Positions 1-5,586 of a DNA stretch of 8,367 nucleotides are shown in pieces. Under the pieces are notes generated by a model that saw nothing but the letters and a program-made list of their open reading frames with translations, was not told the DNA's origin and did not search any database. This DNA comes from Armatimonadota bacterium. GTDB lineage: Bacteria; Cloacimonadota; Cloacimonadia; Cloacimonadales; TCS61. The stretch is from the NCBI GenBank assembly GCA_030612605.1, contig JAUWNO010000077.1, positions 1 to 8,367 on the forward strand. The letters are read 5' to 3'. Position 1 is the first letter of the stretch. Every line of letters begins with the position of its first letter. The translations under genes and the position numbers were made by a program.

Positions 1-36
1 AGTCAGTGCAAGTCTGTGGCAAAAAAAGAAAAATAA
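1..36 (+). CDS. C-terminal end of a possible upstream gene (partial)
   Basis: Read from base 1, the frame gives eleven codons (SQCKSVAKKEK) and a TAA at 34-36. The lysine-rich end and the stop 11 bases before the next ATG, with that gene's ribosome binding site between them, look like the tail of a gene in the same operon. MutL-like genes usually lie beside genes for adenosylcobalamin-dependent mutase subunits, so such a subunit is a reasonable guess for the missing gene. The fragment is too short to identify anything, and chance is possible. Confidence 0.3.
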   Translation, partial: SQCKSVAKKEK

Positions 37-38
37 AA

Positions 39-43
39 GAGGG
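39..43 (+). promoter_or_regulatory. Ribosome binding site that sets the mutL-like start
   Basis: GAGGG lies four bases before ATG 48 and seven before ATG 51. The longer in-frame candidate, GTG at 6, has no such site and would add fourteen lysine-rich residues overlapping the probable upstream gene. The site therefore favours 48 or 51 as the true start. Confidence 0.65.
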
Positions 44-47
44 AAAA

Positions 48-3000
48 ATGATGAAGAAAGTTTATATCTGCAAAAGTTGTGGAAAAGTTATGAAAGATGC
101 TGAAGATTTTTCCGGAGGAGACATTGGAAAAGAATATTGCAGTAACTGCACAGATGAATTTGGATATCGTAAAAGTTACTCGCATATAATTAAAGATACA
201 AAAAAATTCCTGATCAAACACCTTTCAATTTCAGAAGAAGAATCTGAAAAAATGGCTCTGGAAAATATTGCAAAAATTCCTTTCTGGGCTCAAAAGGAGA
301 AACTGATGTTATCCAAAAAAAGAATCGTTATTACCGATGTTGGCAGCACTACAACCAAAGCTCTACTTCTTCAAAGATTCAACGCAAAATACAAGATCGT
401 ATCGCTGCAACATGCTGCTACAACTGTGGAAAAACCAGTGGAAGATGTGAATATCGGAATTTGCGAAGCTATAAGGAAACTGGAAAATGATGCTGATATA
501 CCAATTCTTGCGAACGATGCTTCCCCTGAAAATCTAAAATTTAATGAAGAAACTCTGTATATTTCCACAAGCAGTGCAGGTGGCGGACTCCAGATTCTCG
601 TGATTGGTCTTACACTGTTCGATTCTGCCAGTAGTGGGAAAAGAACAGCCTATGGCGCTGGAGGAGTGATTTTAGATACTTTTGCCATTGATGACAAACG
701 CAGTAGCCTGGAACAAATGCAGGCAATGGGAATCCTTCATCCAGATATTATTTTGATGTGTGGTGGTATTGATGGCGGTGCAATTGCTTCAATCCTGAGA
801 TTAGGTGAAATTTTGCAGCTTGCCAATCCTAAACCAAAATTTGGCGATAAAAACCAGATTCCACTTGTTTTTGCAGGCAATGAAAACGCTCAGAGTTTTA
901 TTGCCGGACTATTCCAGAAACGCTTCGACCTTTACATCGTCCCCAACATCCGTCCCACATTAACAGAAGAAAACCTGGTTCCTGCACGAGAAAAGATTCA
1001 TAAACTTTTTATGGATAACGTGATGGAACAAGCTCCAGGTTATTCCAAACTTAAAAACTGCGTTGATGATGCTATCATACCAACTCCAACCGGAGTAATT
1101 CGTTCCCTGCAACTTGTGAGTGAGCAGCTCGATGAGAATGTGATGGCTGTGGATATTGGAGGTGCAACAACCGATATTTTCTCCAATATTCTGGGAGAAT
1201 ATTTCAGAACTGTAAGTGCAAATTATGGTTTGAGTTACAGCATCTCAAACGTTCTTAAGGAAAGCGGATTTGATAATATCAAAAACTGGCTTCCAAAGGA
1301 GCTCGATGAAACTTATATTGCCAATTATATTGCTAATAAGATGCTCTATCCAACCTATATTCCAACCGATTCATATCAAAATTCTATCGAGCATGCTGTA
1401 GCCAGGGAAGCAATTCGAATGAGCAAAAAGCAACATATGGATATGAATTTCAATACGAAACAGATTGGATTTTTAGATAAAATCAAAAAAAACCGCAATG
1501 ACCTGGAAAAAATCACTGAAGCGTTTTACTTTGAAAAAGCTCTTGAAAGCAGAAAGTTCCACATGCACGATATCAATATTCTGATTGGTTCCGGAGGAGT
1601 TTTGGCTCACACGGAAAACAATGCTCAAGCTCTATCAATAATTTATGATGGATTCCGACCAGAAGGAATAACTGAAATCTGGAAAGACAAACATTTCATC
1701 TCTCCGCACATGGGGAAACTCAGTGCTGTAGATGAAAAACTTGCCACCCAACTTCTTACCGAAGAATGTTTTGAGAAAATCGGATTGGTGATTCGTCCGC
1801 TAGGTAAAAAATGGAAACAAGATGCACCTGTAATGAAAATTGAAATAAACGGAAACTCGTTGCCAATCAAGGTTGGAGATGTTTATTATTTTCCTAATGA
1901 TAATAAGAAACAAAAAGATATTTCTATCTCTTTGGAAAAGGGTTTCTTCCTTGAAGATGAAAAGCAAAATTTCAAATCTGACCTTCCTATCTTTATTGAT
2001 GCAAGTCTTCATATAGATTTTCAGAAAGAAAATAAATGTATGAATCTTTACAATTTTGCTTTCTCTCAGAAGAATCTTGAAACAGAATTCCAAAACTTTA
2101 TTCAAAGAAAAAATATTGTAAAAGGCTTTCAGACCCACAAAGTTGAACTTCCTTATGAAGGTTCGATCTTGGTTAAAGAAGGTGATGCAGTAACTTCCGA
2201 AACCGTGATCGGTGAGAATCTCTTCGATCCACCCAAGGTATATGTGATTTCGCTTTTCGATAAAACATATCTGCGATTAAACCCGGATAATATCGAAAAA
2301 TCATTGAGAATTAAGGAAGGTCAGGAAGTAAAATACGGTCAGCGAATCGTAGAAGTCGGTTCCCGCGGGCTCATTGATGAAATTCAGTTCCAGCACTTTT
2401 ATTTTGATTCACCGGTTCGTGGCAGAGTTGAAAAAATCAATTTTGCTTCTGGCACAATAATCATGCGGGAAATTCAGGATTATTCTTCTAAACCACAAAC
2501 CATAAATATTGCTAAAAAACTGAATATAAAACCGAAATTAATCACCAGGTATCTGAAGAAAAACCTCGGAGATTTTGTCTTTGCAGGAGATATTCTCGCT
2601 TCCCGTATTATTGATGTTCAGGATCGAACTCATCCCATGCTGGTTACTGTGCCAACCACAGGAACCATAAAAAAAATCGATACTGAAAAAGGTTCAGTTA
2701 CCATTCAATATGATAAAGACCCGTATCTTCGATATGCTGGAGTGACAGGGAAAGTTACACAAATCGAATCCGGACATTCTGCAACTATCTCTTATGAAGG
2801 TTCAACTTTAAAAGGGATAATCGGTTTTGGAAATGAGGCTTGGGGAAAACTGAGATATCTGAAAGAATACAAAGATATTTCAAAATGCAATGAAAATGAA
2901 ATCATTATTATTCCCGGCAAAATTGATACCAGATTCCTGAAAAAAGCAGAAAAGCAAAAAGTGAAAGGAGTGATTGCCGCTTCCATCAATAATAAAGATC

Positions 3001-3218
3001 TGGTTGATTTTACAGGGGAAGAAATCGGAGTAGCTCTCACAGGAAACGAAAACATCCCTTTCCCGTTTATTATTACAGAAGGTTTTGGTGATTTTAAGAT
3101 GGATGCAGATTACGATAATTTCTTCAAACAAAACGAAGGAAATCTGATTTACATTAATGGTCATACCCAAATTCGAGCAGGTGTTACGAGACCGAAGATG
3201 ATTGTGATGGAGAATTAG
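48..3218 (+). CDS. Zinc-ribbon/MutL (GlmL-type) ASKHA ATPase with long beta-rich C-terminal extension
   Basis: A 1056-residue protein of the MutL/GlmL family. This family is encoded next to B12-dependent glutamate mutase and ornithine/lysine aminomutase genes and is thought to act as an ATP-driven chaperone or reactivase for them. Three parts are visible. Residues 8-34 form a zinc ribbon (C8xxC11 and C31xxC34). Residues 92 to about 690 are the ASKHA ATPase: phosphate-1 loop D97-VGSTTTK, conserved SSAGGGL and CGGIDGG segments, phosphate-2 loop D369-IGGATTD, and an adenosine-type loop LIGSGGVLAH at 512. From about 697 to the end is a beta-rich extension with repeated barrel-sandwich-like segments (LPYEGSILVKEGD, SPVRGRVEKI, VPTTGTIKKI), then a domain containing IPGKID, KGVIAASI and ITEGFGDF. 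Ordinary MutL proteins are much shorter, about 450-600 residues, so the ends look like fusions. It is distinct from the mismatch-repair MutL. No signal peptide or membrane segment is seen, so it should be cytoplasmic. The start at 48 rests on GAGGG at 39-43. Confidence 0.85.
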   Translation: MMKKVYICKSCGKVMKDAEDFSGGDIGKEYCSNCTDEFGYRKSYSHIIKDTKKFLIKHLSISEEESEKMALENIAKIPFWAQKEKLMLSKKRIVITDVGSTTTKALLLQRFNAKYKIVSLQHAATTVEKPVEDVNIGICEAIRKLENDADIPILANDASPENLKFNEETLYISTSSAGGGLQILVIGLTLFDSASSGKRTAYGAGGVILDTFAIDDKRSSLEQMQAMGILHPDIILMCGGIDGGAIASILRLGEILQLANPKPKFGDKNQIPLVFAGNENAQSFIAGLFQKRFDLYIVPNIRPTLTEENLVPAREKIHKLFMDNVMEQAPGYSKLKNCVDDAIIPTPTGVIRSLQLVSEQLDENVMAVDIGGATTDIFSNILGEYFRTVSANYGLSYSISNVLKESGFDNIKNWLPKELDETYIANYIANKMLYPTYIPTDSYQNSIEHAVAREAIRMSKKQHMDMNFNTKQIGFLDKIKKNRNDLEKITEAFYFEKALESRKFHMHDINILIGSGGVLAHTENNAQALSIIYDGFRPEGITEIWKDKHFISPHMGKLSAVDEKLATQLLTEECFEKIGLVIRPLGKKWKQDAPVMKIEINGNSLPIKVGDVYYFPNDNKKQKDISISLEKGFFLEDEKQNFKSDLPIFIDASLHIDFQKENKCMNLYNFAFSQKNLETEFQNFIQRKNIVKGFQTHKVELPYEGSILVKEGDAVTSETVIGENLFDPPKVYVISLFDKTYLRLNPDNIEKSLRIKEGQEVKYGQRIVEVGSRGLIDEIQFQHFYFDSPVRGRVEKINFASGTIIMREIQDYSSKPQTINIAKKLNIKPKLITRYLKKNLGDFVFAGDILASRIIDVQDRTHPMLVTVPTTGTIKKIDTEKGSVTIQYDKDPYLRYAGVTGKVTQIESGHSATISYEGSTLKGIIGFGNEAWGKLRYLKEYKDISKCNENEIIIIPGKIDTRFLKKAEKQKVKGVIAASINNKDLVDFTGEEIGVALTGNENIPFPFIITEGFGDFKMDADYDNFFKQNEGNLIYINGHTQIRAGVTRPKMIVMEN

Positions 3219-3240
3219 TTGAATCAGTTGAATTAGGAAG

Positions 3241-3295
3241 ACCTTGCGAATGGTTTCTTCCAGAGAGATTCTTTCACATTAACCTTCGCAATGGT
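3241..3295. repeat. Bulged inverted repeat, 14 bp arms, 22 bases after the mutL-like stop
   Basis: The arms are ACCTTGCGAATGGTT (3241-3255) and AACCTTCGCAATGGT (3281-3295). They pair as ACC/GGT, TTGCGAA/TTCGCAA and GGTT/AACC, with one unpaired T on each side (3251 and 3292) and a 25-base loop. The arms also read as near-direct repeats of each other, differing only in GCGA versus CGCA. No T-run follows on the plus strand, so it is not a classical intrinsic terminator. A REP-like intergenic element or an mRNA 3' end protector would fit. No second copy is present here. Confidence 0.6.
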
Positions 3296-3332
3296 TAGAA
3301 AAAATAAGCCGCTAAGTGCAGGAAGTAACACT

Positions 3333-3359
3333 AAGAAAATAGTAAGTTGCAATTTTCTT
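3333..3359. terminator. AT-only hairpin followed by T-rich run, weak terminator candidate
   Basis: AAGAAAAT (3333-3340) and ATTTTCTT (3352-3359) are perfect 8-base inverted arms around an 11-base loop, and the right arm runs into five T's (3358-3362). With one G:C pair the stem is weak. It could end transcription of the mutL-like gene or be a chance pairing in AT-rich DNA. Confidence 0.25.
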
Positions 3360-3374
3360 TTTAAACTACTCGTT

Positions 3375-3444
3375 CCACGAAAGCCATGCAGCATCGCGTG
3401 AAAGCCCTCTTTGGGAATGCGATAATTTTTTTTTATTTTCGTGG
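3375..3444. terminator. Nested inverted repeats with a nine-T run before the NUDIX gene
   Basis: An outer pair, CCACGAAA (3375-3382) and TTTCGTGG (3437-3444), encloses a middle pair, ATCGC (3393-3397) and GCGAT (3419-3423), and an inner pair, AAAG (3401-3404) and CTTT (3409-3412), with loop CCCT. Nine T's follow the middle stem (3426-3434). The middle and inner stems plus T-run resemble an intrinsic terminator. The outer stem would sequester that T-run, so two alternative folds are possible, as in an attenuator. It ends 35 bases before the NUDIX start. No known riboswitch class is recognised. Confidence 0.35.
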
Positions 3445-3478
3445 GTTATTAAATTGGTTGAATAAGGAGAAAATATCA

Positions 3479-3880
3479 ATGAAACGCCAAGGCACAAGTA
3501 TAATTTTTGTGAACGATAAGAACCAGGTTCTTCTCTTCCTGCGGGATGACAAACCGGATATCATCTATCCCAATACCTGGGATGTTCCCGGTGGTCACGT
3601 GGAACCGGATGAAACGCCAGAAGAATGTATTATCCGCGAAATGAAGGAAGAAATGGATATGGACCTTAAGGATTTTCAGCTGCTCTGCGAGAAAGAATTT
3701 GATGATAGAATCGAATACACATATTGGAAACACGCCAATCTGAATATTGATAATATCAACTTGATGGAAGGTCAATGCTTGAAATGGTTTACTCGTGAAG
3801 AAGCGAAGAATACTGAATTGGCTTACGGATTTAATGAGATCGTGGAGGAGTTTTATAATTGGATAGGAGAGAAAGTATGA
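3479..3880 (+). CDS. NUDIX hydrolase
   Basis: A 133-residue protein of usual single-domain NUDIX length. These enzymes hydrolyse nucleoside diphosphates linked to another group; many clear oxidised nucleotides, others have metabolic substrates. The NUDIX box spans residues 39-61: G39, E45, then R53-E54, E57-E58, which supply the metal ligands and catalytic base. The glycine usual near the end of the box is D60, a variation outside the metal-binding glutamates. Before the box is W34-DVPGGH, typical of the fold. The start at 3479 is chosen over an upstream ATG at 3386 because AGGAG lies at 3465-3469, nine bases before it, and the upstream 31 residues are non-conserved and run through the inverted-repeat region. 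Its TGA stop overlaps the ATG of the glycosylase gene (ATGA, 3877-3880), so the two are probably translated together. The substrate cannot be read from the sequence. Confidence 0.9.
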   Translation: MKRQGTSIIFVNDKNQVLLFLRDDKPDIIYPNTWDVPGGHVEPDETPEECIIREMKEEMDMDLKDFQLLCEKEFDDRIEYTYWKHANLNIDNINLMEGQCLKWFTREEAKNTELAYGFNEIVEEFYNWIGEKV

Positions 3881-4449
3881 ATCGATGTCCTTGAGGAACT
3901 GCTGATGAATTATACATTCGCTATCACGATGAGGAATGGGGAGTTCCTGTTTTTGATGATAAAAAGCAATTTGAATTTCTTGTATTGGAATCAGCTCAAG
4001 CAGGATTAAGCTGGCACACGATTCTAAAAAAGAGAGAAAATTACCGGGCAGCTTATGATGGATTCGATGTGAAGAAAGTAGCGAAATACGATGAAAATAA
4101 AATCGGAGAATTAATGCAGAATGCTGGAATTATCCGCAATCGTAGAAAGATAGAAGCCTCAATAAATAATGCAAAAATATTCCTGGAAATCCAGAAAGAA
4201 TTTGGTAGTTTCTGCAAATATCTTTGGGGATTTGTAGATGGTAAACCGGTTGTAAACCAGTGGACTGAAGTGTCTCAGATTCCAGCCAGAACGAAGCTTT
4301 CCGGTCGTATCAGTAAGGATATAAAAAAGCGTGGATTCAAGTTTCTGGGTTCCATTACAATCTATTCTCACCTGCAGGCAACTGGACTTGTAAATGATCA
4401 TTTGAAGAATTGCTTTCGCTGGAAGGAATGTCAGGGATTTTTTATCTGA
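3877..4449 (+). pseudogene. tag: DNA-3-methyladenine glycosylase I with an in-frame TGA at codon 6
   Basis: The frame from ATG 3877 gives a 190-codon homologue of E. coli Tag, which excises 3-methyladenine from alkylated DNA. Key residues fall at E. coli numbering: zinc-snap ligands C4 and H17 at the N-terminus and the NDHLKNC His/Cys pair at the C-terminus, Y16 and W46 of the base pocket, and E38 in LESAQAGLSW. The start is supported by AGGAG at 3865-3869, seven bases upstream, and by the ATGA overlap with the NUDIX gene. Codon 6 (3892-3894) is TGA where the family has Trp (RCxW motif). No ATG, GTG or TTG rescues the frame until TTG 3985, which is Leu37 and would drop C4, Y16 and H17. The rest of the frame is open and conserved. 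It may be a very recent nonsense mutation (TGG to TGA), leaky readthrough, or a sequencing error. The last residues (WKECQGFFI) do not look like a usual Tag end. Confidence 0.85.
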
Positions 4450-4556
4450 ATTCAGAAGAAAAGGTACTCATAAAAAGATTGGGAAAATTTGATTCGGTGA
4501 AGAAACTGAGACTGGAAAAATCCTCTTTCAGCAAATTGAAAGAATTTTTTATATAG
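4413..4556 (+). pseudogene. Fragment resembling the C-terminal helix-hairpin-helix of UvrC
   Basis: In the frame ending at TAG 4554-4556 the residues LSLEGMSGI, then SEEKVLIKRLGKFDSVKKLR, then a serine/lysine/leucine-rich helix, recall the last HhH of UvrC. There the pattern is roughly SLexIpGvG, then LLKxFGSVKKIxxAS. UvrC is the excinuclease subunit that cuts on both sides of a DNA lesion. Only about 45 residues are present and no UvrC catalytic domain lies upstream, because that DNA encodes Tag in another frame. The glycine-rich hairpin is also poor (SGIFYLN). It could be a recombination scar that left the uvrC end and its terminator behind tag. Alternatively a 42-residue ORF starts at ATG 4428, with GGAAGGA immediately before it. 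The assignment rests on a short match from memory. Confidence 0.35.
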
Positions 4557-4581
4557 AAATACTTAATTTATGATATTGATG

Positions 4582-4619
4582 AAATGCTATTTTTCTTTTA
4601 GAAAATGGCATTTTTTTTT
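4582..4619 (+). terminator. Intrinsic terminator closing the NUDIX-tag cassette
   Basis: AAATGCTATTTTTC (4582-4595) pairs with GAAAATGGCATTT (4601-4613) across the loop TTTTA, with one T:G wobble and one bulged T. Nine T's (4611-4619) complete the signal. It lies 26 bases after the last upstream stop and before the leader of the HTH gene. Confidence 0.8.
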
Positions 4620-4633
4620 ATTTCACACTTTTG

Positions 4634-4686
4634 TTGACATTTATTATCAATTTTAGATTTTTCATCTATAAAATAAGAGATGAAAA
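4634..4686 (+). promoter_or_regulatory. Promoter and operator candidate upstream of the HTH gene
   Basis: TTGACA at 4634-4639 is a perfect sigma-70 -35 box. The -10 is unclear: TAGATT at 4654 is only 14 bases away, though 17 from TTGTTG at 4631. Two inverted repeats overlap just downstream: TAGAT (4654-4658) with ATCTA (4664-4668), and TTTTCATCT (4659-4667) with AGATGAAAA (4678-4686), the latter a perfect 9-base pair around a 10-base spacer. An autoregulatory operator for the downstream HTH protein would fit. The repeats are direct observations; their function is inferred. Confidence 0.4.
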
Positions 4687-4745
4687 TTGAATAAATATGA
4701 CGACATAAATATTGCATGTATAAATATTGGTTGGAGAGGTGAGAT

Positions 4746-5390
4746 ATGGATAAACAACTAACAAATTCAAATATAGACAGACAGAATATTCTGAATAATC
4801 AATATGCAATGAACGAGATAGAGAAAGCAGTAGGTATCAAAGGTATTCTCTTCGAAGGATCGTATCGTTTTACTAAACAACAGATTGCAGCATTTTTTGA
4901 AGTTGATAGTAGAACGATTGAAAGGTATTTGAAAAGATTTAAAGATGAGTTGACAATTAATGGTTATGATATCTTACGAGCTAAGAGACTGAAAGACTAC
5001 AAGTTAGCTATAGAAAAGGAGTATGTCTCCGACATTGATGTCGGTGACTTAATAATTGATCCTAAAATACCATCAATAGGAGTTTTTGATTTTCGTTCTT
5101 TCCTGAATATAGGCATGGTTTTAACGGATAGTGAAGTTGCCAAAGAGATGCGCAGTACTATTCTCGATATTGTAATTGATACTATAAACAAAAAGACAGG
5201 TGGCGGAACCAAATATATCAACCAAAGAGACAGTAATTTTGTTTTAACTTATTTCAAAAATGAAAATTACCGCCAGGCATTTACAAATGCTCTTCGCGAT
5301 TATGTGGATATGGGAAATTTTAAATATCCGCTCTATACTGATAAGATTTATAAAAGGAAATTATCACTGCAATCCTTTATGATGAATTAG
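4746..5390 (+). CDS. Helix-turn-helix protein of an accessory-locus family, frame broken near its 3' end
   Basis: A 214-residue product. Residues 43-68 (TKQQIAAFF, then SRTIERYLKRF) form a helix-turn-helix, so DNA binding is likely. Residues 112-200 carry a block I recognise from uncharacterised 'DNA-binding protein'/RhuM-like proteins of mobile and accessory regions: GVFDFRSFLNIG, SEVAKEMRS, TGGGTKYINQRD, MGNFKYPLYTDKIYK. No biochemical function for the block is known to me. Relatives I recall are longer, often over 300 residues, and continue after YTDKIY. Here the frame runs into KRKLSLQSFMMN and stops, while a convincing coding tail continues in the -1 frame (see 5357-5437). The gene therefore looks truncated by a small deletion or a frameshift in the AAAAGGAAA run at 5352-5360. 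The start at 4746 is supported by GGAG at 4733-4736 and GAGGTGAG just before ATG. The inverted repeats upstream suggest self-regulation. Confidence 0.65.
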   Translation: MDKQLTNSNIDRQNILNNQYAMNEIEKAVGIKGILFEGSYRFTKQQIAAFFEVDSRTIERYLKRFKDELTINGYDILRAKRLKDYKLAIEKEYVSDIDVGDLIIDPKIPSIGVFDFRSFLNIGMVLTDSEVAKEMRSTILDIVIDTINKKTGGGTKYINQRDSNFVLTYFKNENYRQAFTNALRDYVDMGNFKYPLYTDKIYKRKLSLQSFMMN

Positions 5391-5437
5391 ATAATGAAGA
5401 ATTAAAATTGAAAATATTAAATGCTATAAATGAATAA
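5357..5437 (+). pseudogene. Out-of-frame C-terminal tail following the HTH gene
   Basis: The frame from GAA 5357 to TAA 5435-5437 reads EIITAILYDELDN, then EELKLKILNAINE: a well-formed acidic amphipathic helix pair that ends naturally. One extra A in the A-run at 5352-5355 would join it to the HTH frame as YKKEIITAIL, giving a 230-residue protein. Alternatively it is the end of a different gene brought next to the HTH gene by a deletion, since the HTH relatives I recall continue differently. No start codon or ribosome binding site of its own is seen. Confidence 0.45.
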
Positions 5438-5516
5438 TTTTTTAAAATTTCAAACTATCGGTAATAAGGAAGTCCTCAATGATTTCAAATTAGCAGTTTT
5501 CTACTCAAAGAAATGA
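5430..5516 (+). pseudogene. First 28 codons of a DprA/SLOG-like gene, truncated
   Basis: ATG 5430 overlaps the TAA of the preceding tail (ATGAATAA), as in a translationally coupled pair. The peptide MNNFLKFQTIGNKEVLN, then KLAVFYSKK, resembles the N-terminus of small DprA-like (SLOG-fold) proteins, which begin with a TIGNxELL segment, then a strand of the form KxAFLCSRK. Full-length members run well past 150 residues. Here TGA (5514-5516) falls exactly where the Cys codon of CSRKC-type members would be, and nothing recognisable follows before rsmE. No Shine-Dalgarno site is evident. The identification is from a short remembered pattern. Confidence 0.4.
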
Positions 5517-5586
5517 CAATAGGAACTAATTGTAAATCAAGCGAAAGTAAAAAGTATTTAATAGAATCTGAAAATAAGGAGTTCCA

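Noticed and set aside
1800..2138. Minus-strand ORFs inside the mutL-like, NUDIX, HTH and other genes
   Set aside because: They mirror strongly conserved plus-strand genes and have phenylalanine-rich, non-protein-like composition.
3386..3478. Longer NUDIX protein starting at ATG 3386
   Set aside because: No ribosome binding site there, the added residues are not NUDIX-like, and the region is occupied by inverted repeats and a T-run.
3892..3894. UGA reassigned to Trp throughout the genome
   Set aside because: TGG is used normally in all the intact genes, and TGA serves as the stop of the NUDIX gene inside an ATGA overlap; reading it as sense would extend that protein across tag.
3892..3940. 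Selenocysteine codon in tag
   Set aside because: The family has Trp, not Cys, at this site, and no convincing SECIS-like hairpin with a G-rich apical loop is visible just downstream.
3985..4449. A shorter Tag starting at TTG 3985
   Set aside because: That TTG aligns with Leu37 and has no ribosome binding site; the product would lack C4, Y16, H17 and the first helices.
5346..5362. Programmed -1 ribosomal frameshift in the HTH gene
   Set aside because: The A-run is preceded by T in the zero frame, so tRNA re-pairing after a -1 slip would be poor, and no strong downstream stem or pseudoknot is seen.
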